This document shows, one piece after another, positions 55,209 through 64,000 of a stretch of 64,000 nucleotides of DNA. Each line of letters opens with the position of its first letter. Positions within the stretch are counted from its first letter, which is position 1. The notes beneath the pieces are model-generated. The model was not told the origin of the DNA. It made no database searches and saw only the letters and a list, made by a program, of their open reading frames with translations. The position numbers were made by a program, and so were the translations under genes. Source of the stretch: Endothia cerciana (lineage: Eukaryota > Ascomycota > Sordariomycetes > Diaporthales > Cryphonectriaceae); NCBI GenBank assembly GCA_026119935.1, contig JALRMH010000072.1, positions 1 through 64,000 on the forward strand, given 5' to 3'.

Positions 55209-57459
55209 TCATTCGTTCAAGATCAGGGAATCGTAACTCACGGCGGCCGCAGGACGCCTGCGACCTGCTTCCGGGACCATGGTCCCTGCTCTGCTCTCCA
55301 GGAGCATCGTCGCCTCATCGACCTCACACATTTTGATCTGCGTCTGCCTCGCCGCCTTCCCTAGGTTATCCGCGTGCTGCAGCCTCGTCCTGATCTCGTC
55401 ACCGATGCCGTGGGTCATGATTGCCATACAGCTGTCCCTCCACGGCTTCAGCCCGAGCTTGCGAGTCTCGATTATGATGGCAAGACAGAATACACACCCT
55501 GCCAGCGTGGTGGCGATGGGGAATGCGAGGAATGGCCACCGGACCTGGACGTGCAGGACCCACAACGACGTCGTCCCGACCATGGGCTGTTGGGCAAACC
55601 CGAGGTTTCGCATCCACACCGTCATGCTGTCCGCCACGCTGTCCGCCACGCTGTTAAATGTCTGGCCTAGGGCGGACTGGTTCGTCAAGGAGATGGCTAT
55701 TGGCGGCTGGGCCCAGAAGGACGCGTCCGGGTAGAAGTTCAGCAAGCCATCCTCCACTGCTTCATACCAGATGAGATCTGTCTCAGTAAACTCCGACCTC
55801 ATCCACGCGAGCGTGCTCTTCAGCGTACGATCGGAGATTGAAAAGTTGGTCGGGCTGGCGGCTGATAGGTTGTACTCTGACGTTTCCAAACCTGGTAGGA
55901 GGAGTTGAAGATCAGTGCGTGGGATGCTTATGCTTGCTGAGGGATTGTTGTAGAGGAGGGCGTTATTATTTATATCATTCCAGTACTGCGAGCACTCTTC
56001 GTTATTTCCTTGTATCCAGCCTGCTGACGGCACTAGAGAGGATATGTTACGGTTGATGGATGAGTAGAGGACTTGGTCTATCAGGTTTCCTAGTTTGACC
56101 TCGGAACTGTAGATGTTCGTACGAAGCTCTAGTCCACACTCTGTCGCAGTTGGATGTGAGGCGTTCCAGGGAACGCTACCGTTCAGGTATCCCTCGTCGA
56201 CGTTGAAGATGGAGAACCCAAGCAAAAAAGTCGTGGAATTGCGGAAGGAAGCTAATGCGGACCCGTTGATGGTCCCCCTAGCAGACATCACCGTAGAGGT
56301 TGAACTGGAGATGTCCCGTCTACCTCGGCGGGCTTTGTCAGTAGCGGTCATCGAAGTAACATAGGCCCAGTTGCTAATGTTGTTAAGGGGTAGGGCGAAT
56401 GTGGTCAGCATGCCTGAGGTACTTGTTCCCTCGGAGACGCTCTCGGTGGCGGAATGACTGGAGACCGTGATGTATGAGGTGACATCCCGACACGAGGCGC
56501 AGACAGCAAGAGATGCATAAGGTGACCAGGTACAGTTCCCTGTCGAACAAGTAAAGGTGACCGTGCGGGCCGTCGACGTGCTCTGGTTATAGAAGCCATC
56601 ATACACGCTAGCGACCATCCCCAGGTTTGGCTGGGTAGACCATTCGACGTCGCCCTGAATAGTACAGGTGTCGTTTCTCCCATCGCTGGTGACAGTATAC
56701 TCTTCAGCCTCGAGGCCACCCGAGTCTGTAGACAGGAGACCGACGTCGAGGTCCGTGGCCGAGCCGATCGTAGCGTTCACCGGTTCACTCTGCGTGTCCA
56801 AACGACCTGAGCACTCAACTACGGCCTGAATAAAAGGGTCGTAAGCGAGCAGGATGACGATGATGGCTGCTCCCAGGGAGGCCCAATGACTAAATTCGAT
56901 CATTGGTGTAAGTGACTGGTCGACCCCGCGTAGTACGTGCAACTCGATATGCTTACTAGAACTTCACCCAGAAGAGGAGCTTAAAGCTCCCGAGGGAACC
57001 ACGGCTGGCATTATCGATCCTGTCGAACATGTATAGATGGTCCTGTCTCTTCCGGAACCAGTTCCATTTTTCCTGGGCCAGGCATGACCCAACAGCCGAC
57101 GCGAGCGAAGCCCGAGAAATTGTGCCCAAGATGGAGACGACGGTGTTGAGCGAGAGGTAAAATCTCCAGGACGCCAAGGGCATTTCATCCTCGAATGCCA
57201 ACAGGATGATGATGGCGACCAGCGAGATGATGCTCAAGACCAGCAGGGTGATCTCGAACTTCCAGTGCCACCTGCCGCAACCCCTCCTGGTCGATCGTGG
57301 CCTCTTCAAGTTGCCCTTCTCGTTGTGGTCTGGCCGGAGCTCTCGTTCGGCCAGCTTCGAACGTTTCGTATCTGGTGTTACGGGCGACGGGAAGGCCTCG
57401 TTGTCCGTGAGTCGAGAGGTGGCCGATAATGGCGTCGTCTCCATCGTGAAGTGAGCCAT
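55209..57459 (-). CDS. DUF3176 membrane protein, intact
   Basis: Two exons, 57,459-56,968 and 56,915-55,209, give 732 residues; the 52-nt intron (GTGAAG..GACCAG) is phase 0 and joins FKLLFW to SLTPMIEFSHWASLGA. A cytosolic N-terminus is followed by membrane segments FEITLLVLSIISLVAIIILLAF, SLNTVVSILGTISRASLASAVG and ASLGAAIIVILLAYDPFIQAVV. DHLYMFDRIDNASRGSLGS is a DUF3176 hallmark. A large N-glycosylated ectodomain carries CSTGNCTWSPYASLAVCASC. The last membrane segment is in VRWPFLAFPIATTLAGCVF, with a short cytosolic tail. The family is confined to filamentous ascomycetes, often multi-copy, and has no known function. A decayed relative lies at 37-38.8 kb. Confidence 0.85.
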
Positions 57460-59296
57460 CTGGACCTGCCCAGGTGACGAAGGACTGCTCCGCTGTCATA
57501 CGGCCCCGCGCAGTGGCCGGGATTGAACAGCCTAATAGTAATTAATGATCCTGCTGGCTACAGCTTTTGTGCCGCCTGCTGCGCCGCCCCCGCCGCCTGA
57601 AAATATGTGATCCCGTTCTGCAGGACGTTTGGGGTCCAAATCATCCGGGAATATCGCCTCTGCTCATCCTTGACGGCAGAAGCCTGCGATAGATTGGCGA
57701 GGCGAGGACGCCCGGTGGGCCTGCTGGGACCAGACCTGGGGCGAGAAGCAATCGAGTGTGCGTCGAATGCAACCACCGGTATCAGGTTGTGCTTCAGCGC
57801 GCGCCTGTGTTGCAGCACGGCAATTGTGCTCTGCGCCAAGGCCCAGCACACTGTTGCCCGTGAACCGTCTCGTGGTATCGCTGGTCTAGGCGGTCCGTAG
57901 TAGTGCTGTGACACAAAGAAATTTACATGGTGGTGCATTCAGAACATGTGTGCCCAAGCTGCGATGCCCAGCAGTCAGCTGAAGGTTGATCAGGATCAGC
58001 TGTGCTACACATCCAATCAGACAGTTTTCAGAAGCTTATTGAGGATGGGGGCGGGAGAGACAATGCCCAATAAGTATTCCGCCCCTAAGATCTTGGCAAG
58101 TTCTGCTGAACTTGTCGCCGGTGGTAGTCGATACGTTCTAGGATAGGCAAGCCTCAAACAGACAGCCCTATCTGCATTTTGGTAGGATCAATGCATGAAG
58201 TAGTAGGTCGACCTTTGCTTTACCTCAGGTTGAAAACCATCTCTGGATTTGGGAATACCGATCTGTTCACAGTGTTTGGTTCCCGCGCTTACCATGATGT
58301 GGTCCTCCACAACACTCAAGACCTCAGGCGCCAAGCCCTGCCCCCAAGTGTCTCTCATAAACGAACTCTTGACATATTTTGAGCGTGACTTTGTCCAGAA
58401 AGGACACTCAAAGGATGGACCATTTCGGTCGCAAGAACTGATCCCCAAGACTCATTGCGCTGGCGGCTTCAACATGAGCCCAGCTCTCCCATGGTAGCCC
58501 AGGTGCAATAATTATCGGTGATGGATCGTGAGAAGGCATGAATGTAAGTGTGCGGCGAAGCCAGTTGCTCGGACCGCTCTGGTCACCCGCAGCAGACCGC
58601 AGAACTTGGAGCAGGCATTGTATGTCAAGGTCCAAAAATGTCAGACAAGTCTCACCAACAGATATTTGGTATTGTAGCGATGTCAGCGTCCGGTTCTCCG
58701 CCAGACTTCCGGCCGCATGCCGGCCACCTCTCAGGCTGGCCAAATCCTGCCGAAACCATCTCCTACAATGTTGGGCTTACTGACCTTACAGGTGATAGTA
58801 AACAAGGGGGAATAAATCTGGCCAATATGCACATTGATTAACTGTCTTCCTAGTAGACCCTCGATCGGTTATGAAGCTTGCGGCTTCGTCTTGACAGGAA
58901 TACTCACAGCCACCAACCGCCGGCCCAGCGGTCACCTCCTGTCATGGTCGATATATGAGGCACTAGCTGATAAATCAACAATGCTCTACAATATTATTTA
59001 TATCTCTCTCTCGGAGTAGACAGGCATTGGGCTTAAAATGACTCGGTGGCAGCGGTTCATATGAGTTCCTGAATTCTTCATCTCATCCCCAAACAGCTCT
59101 CACTATTCTTCATTTCTTTGTTCCAGCAGCTGGCTCTGCAGGCAGGTTCACTATCAAAAACTAATTATATACATTATTATTTTTTTATTCAACCAACACA
59201 TTCACTTGCCCTTCCAAGGTTGATCCGACCAAAACACTCACTTCGCTTGTATTCTGGGGAATACGCCCTTTTTGACCCAGAAAAACATCAATCATC
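57460..59296. other. No gene recognised
   Basis: About 1.8 kb. Frames at 57,558-57,938 (both strands) and 58,188-58,743 overlap and lack domains. The right end, near 59,100-59,296, is AT-rich and then CA-rich, as expected for the promoter and leader of the secreted protein gene. Confidence 0.5.
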
Positions 59297-60078
59297 ATGC
59301 CCTCCCTTGCCGCCACCATTACCTTTCTCTCCGCTGCCACCTATGCAGCGGCTCTCACTCCTCTCGCCGCGCGCCGCGAGCTGGACTGCCAGCGCCGTGA
59401 TGACCCCGCTGTGGACAGTAGGTCCAATCCGCGGTTTCATCTCCCCTCACAAACGTTAGGAAGCCGGGAGCTGTCTTGAAAATACAGCTGTCAGGAGTAT
59501 CCTTCTGAGGGAATATACCCAGAGCAGCTCCTCGGGCTGCTCCCGTGACCCTTTAGATGACGAAACCTACCAGAGGAGCTAAAACTAGTCCTAGTCGTTG
59601 ATCAGGCGTGTCCTGCAGCTCGAGCTCCGTCAATAAGGGCAACCTAGCCACAGCCGAGACCAACATGCTAAACTGGTGCGCGACATAGGGCCCTTCCACG
59701 TCCATAGGCCAGTGGGACACCTGGAAGGGAGAATGGGGCGCCGGGGCAACGGGCGGCGACAACGAGGGCGCCAGCGGCGCCAACGTCAAGTACTGGATCT
59801 GCGACACCCCAAAGAACGGCAAGGTCGCGCTCGGCGACTGCAGCAGCAGCTTCAAGTACAAGACGGACCATATGAATACCGAGGTCGACGCAAAGTGCGG
59901 CAAGACGGGCGGAGGATGGGTGCACCTTACTGACAATAGTGCGTTCGGCCGCGATCCGGAGGGCAATGGCGAGTGCGGGAGCAACAAGTGGGATGCCCGT
60001 GCAAAGGTTTCTGGTGTTATCCCGGTCCCCATCCTGACCGACAAGGAAAAGCATGCGGAACCGTCTCAACATCTCTGA
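59297..60078 (+). CDS. Small secreted cysteine-containing protein (effector-like)
   Basis: Two exons, 59,297-59,417 and 59,708-60,078, give 163 residues; the phase 1 intron is 290 nt, long for this genome, so a further small exon is possible. The signal peptide is MPSLAATITFLSAATYAAA, followed by LTPLAARR, which could be a Kex2-type dibasic site. The mature part is Gly-rich and polar with WDTWKGEWG, WICDTPKNGK, GDCSSSFKYK, DAKCGKTGGGW and GECGSNKWDAR; five cysteines in all (one in LDCQRR, four after the intron). No catalytic domain, lectin fold or GPI signal is apparent. Small size, secretion and cysteines fit the loose class of effector candidates or wall-associated proteins. The reading frame is supported by exact phase match and by the lack of stops in exon 2. 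Confidence 0.65.
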
Positions 60079-60178
60079 CCTTGAGCGCCTCGGTTCCTGA
60101 AGTCCGTCGCCCATTCGGAGCTCGGACGGAGGCGAGGAGAAGGAAAAGCAAAACCATTGGGGATATTCATTTCTGCTC

Positions 60179-61710
60179 CTAGGTGCCTGTACCGCAATGC
60201 GAGGTCCATTGCTCGATCCTTTCTTTCATCCACCCGCTCGTGGTCATCAGTGCAGTCTTCCTCTGGGACATCTCGGGTGCGTACCCCTTGCCCATCACAG
60301 CCTTGTCGTCCATCTTGCAGAGGTCCTCAACGAAGCTCCACTGGGTGCATTCGTCCCACGCCTCACAGGCGGCCTCGCAAGAATCGACGGTCTGCCATGC
60401 GTCTTTCCACGCCTTCACGTCCTGCACCGACTCCGGCATGGGTGGGTCGTCCTTGTTGGCGGAGGTAACCCTGAACTTGTTCGACATGTTGTCCCACCAC
60501 TCCCTCTTCCTCTCGAGCTCGGGGGCGATCATGTGCATGAAGAAATCACCGTGGCTCAAGGGTTCCTGTTATTCCCTGTCAGCACAGGGCCGTATTGCAT
60601 GCCTCCCGCCCACGTAGAACTCACGGTAAAGTCCCAGGCCTGCTCCAGCTCATAATACCTCGCCACATCCTTCGCATGTACCTTGTGCCACGAGTAGAGC
60701 GGCACACACCAGCTCCACCTCTCAAAGGCAAACGTCCAGTGGACAAGGGGGTTGAAGCCGTATTGAAACGTCTCATCACCGCCATCCTCGCCAAGATGCA
60801 CGCCGTAGCTGTTCAGCGCGTGGCCGAGCACCTGGTCCCCACAGCAATGGTCCGCGGTATACTGCTCATACTCCTGGGATAGCTCCGGGTTCCGTCCGAA
60901 GCTCCTCTCCCACGCGCCCCTGCTCAGCGCGAAGCCAGCACCGCCCTGCGCGAAGACCACGTCCGACTTGGCGGCGTAGCTGCCCAGCCAGTGCGACTCG
61001 GTGTGGTCGAACTGCGAGAGGTAGCCCAGCACGTTGGGCAGGAACAGGTACGTGTCGTCCTCGGTGTAGATGTACCATTTCGCCCTCGGCCAGTTCTCAC
61101 CCGCGTGCTGGACGAGCGGCATGAACTTGTACTTGTCGATGACCCAGCCGCCCTGTGGGCCCCAGTCGTCGCCCTCGAGGCCCGCGGCCTCGAGGTAGAC
61201 GTTGTTGGCGCCGTACTCACGCTGGGAGCGGTAGACGTCGAACTCGGGGGAGCCGAGAGTCGCCCGTGTCGTGTTGGCGAGTACGTCGATGACCCGGTAG
61301 GCGCCGATCGTGTCGGGGCTGTCTGAGTAGATGACTGTGTTCTGGAGTGGGATGCGTCCCGGGGCGAGGGTGGTCGTCAGGTGGATCAGGAGGCGCTTCC
61401 ACATGGCGGTGCCGCCGGTCTTGACGATGAGCAGGACGTCCTCGGGCGAGAGCTGACCACCAACGGGCCGTTTTGGCGAGGCAGAGACGTACGGCTCATC
61501 ATCTGCCGCAGGTGATGATATTATGACCGAGGCAGTCCGTAAATCTTCCTGTGTCTCATCGGATACAACCTGGATCACCGGTGTTGTGTCCCCGGGCCCG
61601 AGCTCAGGAGCACTGAGGCCGACGGGAGCAAGGAGGATGAAGAAGAGCCATAGGCAGGCCGTGATGATGATGGCCGGCACCAGCCGGTTGTTCCTGTATA
61701 TGGCGCTCAT
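60179..61710 (-). CDS. GT31/Fringe-like glycosyltransferase with PAN-like tail
   Basis: Two exons, 61,710-60,625 and 60,565-60,179, phase 0, give 490 residues. A type II membrane anchor lies at residues about 10-30 (LVPAIIITACLWLFFILLAPVG), so the enzyme should sit in the Golgi. The start MSAIYRNNR is preferred over an ATG 45 codons upstream, which would put the anchor too deep. EDVLLIVKTGGTAMWKRLLIHL opens the catalytic part; KYKFMPLVQHA and the metal-binding DxD-like WYIYTEDDTYLF follow, then GGAGFALSRGAWE and DHCCGDQVLGHAL. The last 70 residues contain CEAACEAWDECTQWSF and DLCKMDDK, a PAN/Apple-like cysteine pattern. Fungal members are widespread, but donor and acceptor sugars are unknown. 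It runs convergently to the secreted protein gene, 100 bp between stops. Confidence 0.85.
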
Positions 61711-62650
61711 GTTCAAGCCGTACAGACAGCACGGAACGTGATTTACGACCGCCCTCGTCCTCCGAGCAGGATTTGCATTATATTCGAGAGCGCGCGTAGG
61801 GAACGTTAAAGGGGGCGGACGCGGTCTTTGGTGTGGAAATATCATTAAAATCTTTCCATGTCATTTCTTGGCGTCGCATGAATCCGGAGCCCCCATTAGG
61901 CTCCTGCGGGCTGTGCAATGCAAGACGAGTGGCCCAGAGGGGGCAGAACAAATGACCGAGACCTACAATCCTTCGTACGGCGAATCCTTCATACGGATAT
62001 GACTGCTGCACCTGTCAGCCCGTATCGCTGCACGTGCGTGGTAAGCTTAAAACTAATAGGGCTAATCAGGCACAACAACGTTACTCCCGCTGGGAACGAC
62101 CCACGAGCTTATTAAAGCCCCCTATGCCTGGCGACATTGCTATTCCTATTAGAGCCCGTTCGGTCAGCCCCCGAGCCGCACTAGTGGTTTCTCCTCCCTG
62201 CTTCTGGCTAGAAGTGAGAATATGGCACTGCTTGGCCAGGCACGTAAAGGCACCCTGGTCACAGGGCTCGCCCCTTTCGCGATGTCAGCCTGGGCCCCGG
62301 GGTGACTTATACTACTATGTAGTATGTAATACAGTACGCTGGGTGGGTCAGCCCGTCGACAGCGCAGGGCTCATTGGTGAGTTACCCCGAGATTGGGCGT
62401 TGGGGCTGAAAGGTTTTGGGCGGGCGGCTGCACGAGTCTCGGTCGTGGGCCTCGGGTAAGATTGCTTTACACGGTCGGTATGAAGTATTAAAGCCCCAGG
62501 CCTGCCATGCTGCTCATGAGGCCATCGTGGGAGGGTGCTGTACCCGCCGAGGTCGTAATTCGCACGCGTCGTTCTCTCCCTGAGCCTTTGAGCTCCTGTC
62601 TCTCGCTCCCTTCAAGCTGTGCGTTGCCTTGCCTTGTGTGAGCCGCCGCC
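61711..62650. other. Divergent promoter region, GT31-like / GT2
   Basis: About 940 bp between two divergent glycosyltransferase genes. Shared control is possible. No supported ORF. Confidence 0.5.
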
Positions 62651-64000
62651 ATGCTGTTGGACCAGGAACTGGGGACTGTTGTCCCGAGCACGGCGAGTCC
62701 CCGTCGAGTGCCGGTGTGGAAGCAATGCTTTCATGTGGCCTGCTGCCTGGTGTCATTACCAGTCTACTTCCTCATGACCGTCTCGAGCCAGTTCCCAATC
62801 ACCCTTGATCTGCTCCTGACGATCATCCTGACCGAGCTCAACCGCTTCGTCAACGAGAGAAGGAGGCAGGAGTTTTACATGTTCGAAAATCGGGATGAGA
62901 GCCCGATACGGGAGAAGGAGGATTGGCTCCAGTGGGAGCTGAACGTTGAAAGGGCGGCCCCGAGGCTGGATTGCATGGCGGCTGTCGTCGGATGGAGAGA
63001 GCATCCAGATTTGTTTCGCCGTGCACTGGAAAGCTACAAGGCGGCTCAGGGCTGCGTATTCATCCTGGTCGGGATCGATGGTGACCAGGCGGAGGATCAG
63101 GACATGGTCGATGTCTTCAACAAGGCTGGTCTCTACCTGTCAGATAAGCCAAAACCATCCTGCTGACCTCGAACAGACATATCCCGACCAGTCAGCGGCC
63201 ATCCGCCTCGACGAGCCTCTGGGAGAGGTCGCAGAGCGGACCAGAGCTAAGCTCATTACCATCCGCCAACAGGACGAGCAGCCCATTGATGACGCCGAGA
63301 TAGACAAGACGGTCATGCAACACTGCATCCAGCTTGCGCGCAACATCATCGACCAACACCGCCTGACCATAGGCGGCGGGTCCTGCGCCGGAATCCGTCA
63401 CCTCTGCATTCAACAACGGCACATGCACAAGAAGGGTATCATGTTCACCACCTTCGTCTTCTCACTCGTCATCGCCGACATCCTTGGTATCGAGTTCCTT
63501 TGGTCCTCCGATAGCGATACGATTGTCTTCCCAGACTCGCTGTCCCGGACGATCGACAGTATCGCCGCAGACCCCAACATCGGTGGCGCATCGTCGGGGT
63601 TGGTGGTACACAACGCCGGCGAGACGACGGTCACGAAACTGGCTGCCACGGTCTACTGGGGAGAGCTTTACTTGACTCGCTCGACAACTGCGGCCACGGC
63701 CACGAGTGACTGCCAGAGCGGGCCGAGCAGCGTCTTCAGGCTATCTGCACTGCCGGACATCCTGGTGCCATGGTACCTGCAGGCTGTCATGGGGAAGAGG
63801 ATGATCATCAACGAGGACAGGCACCTGACGACGAACTTGCTGATGGGCGGGTGGGGTGTCGTGTACGCCAGTGACGTCTTGACTGCCACTGACACGCCCA
63901 CGACCATGAACAAATGGCTGAAGCAGCAGCTCCGTTGGGCGAGGGCGACGCATATCGAGAGCCTGCTCATGCCGCGGGTGTATCTGAAGACCCACCCTTT
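62651..64000 (+). CDS. Processive GT2 polysaccharide synthase (Cps1-like), partial at window edge
   Basis: Exon 1 (62,651-63,124) starts MLLDQELGTVVPSTASP, has a membrane segment CFHVACCLVSLPVYFLMTV, the ENRDESPIREKEDW region and MAAVVGWREHPDLFRRALESY. Exon 2 (from 63,177) stays open to the window end: EPLGEVAERTRAKL, then FLWSSDSDTIV with the DSD motif, SDCQSGPSSVFRL, NEDRHLT (catalytic acid) and QQLRWARA, the QxxRW motif of processive transferases. The family includes hyaluronan-synthase-like fungal enzymes such as Cryptococcus Cps1. The C-terminal membrane helices lie beyond the edge. The junction is odd: no GT donor gives the right phase next to the conserved residues, while GC at 63,125 with AG at 63,176 (52 nt) gives VFNK-TYPDQSAA. 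It is therefore either a GC-AG intron or a small lesion. Confidence 0.82.

Noticed and set aside
57558..57938. Opposed frames between the DUF3176 and secreted protein genes
   Set aside because: Each is the shadow of the other, with no motif, signal peptide or codon preference.
1..64000. tRNA or rRNA genes and CRISPR arrays
   Set aside because: No convincing A/B-box pairs with cloverleaf potential, no rRNA core sequence and no spaced direct repeats were seen by eye; a covariance-model scan would be decisive for tRNAs.

Overview
The window is nuclear DNA of a filamentous ascomycete (Pezizomycotina, most likely Sordariomycetes). The reasons are short GT..AG introns of about 50-100 nt, GC-rich coding sequence with GC-rich third positions, two HET-domain genes, DUF3176 membrane proteins, a Zn2Cys6 regulator, a LaeA-like methyltransferase and a PNP-NACHT-ankyrin NLR. 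I do not name a species. Exon structures were built by hand from splice signals, reading phase and family conservation. Family names rest on recognised motifs, not on a database search.

Left arm, 1-9.5 kb: poor in intact genes. It holds a decayed piggyBac-type transposase (about 1.05-3.26 kb), a PNP-NACHT-ankyrin NLR pseudogene (3.56-6.77 kb) with nonsense codons and frameshifts, and a probable C2H2/membrane gene relic (8.3-9.4 kb, minus).

Core block, 9.6-24 kb: an AYR1-like short-chain dehydrogenase, a cAMP-receptor-like GPCR, a DUF1993 protein, an EVE-domain (THYN1-like) protein, the U3 snoRNP subunit Utp6, and the ER lipid-remodelling protein Cwh43. A 42-residue six-cysteine ORF behind a TATA box and a likely 5'UTR intron follows at 23.9 kb.

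Middle, 25-46 kb: accessory metabolism and regulation. It holds a cytochrome P450, a secreted GH5 glucanase, a HET protein, a Zn2Cys6 factor convergent with a LaeA-like methyltransferase, two side-by-side pseudogenes of membrane-protein families, a soluble phosphatidylserine-decarboxylase-like enzyme that resembles the PsiD group more than mitochondrial Psd1, and a secreted type-B carboxylesterase. No PKS, NRPS or terpene synthase is present, so this is not a recognisable biosynthetic cluster.

Right arm, 46.6-64 kb: an Eco1-like protein that has the PIP box and zinc finger but no acetyltransferase domain; a divergent housekeeping pair, VMA12 (V-ATPase assembly) and COQ1 (ubiquinone side chain); a HET gene convergent with an intact DUF3176 gene; and then a cell-surface group made of a small secreted cysteine-containing protein, a GT31/Fringe-like glycosyltransferase with a PAN-like tail, and a processive GT2 polysaccharide synthase (Cps1-like) that is cut by the window edge.

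Two themes recur. Non-self-recognition or incompatibility families (NLR, HET twice, DUF3176 twice) sit between housekeeping genes in various states of decay. Poly-C runs of 13-16 nt lie inside introns on the sense strand of several genes.
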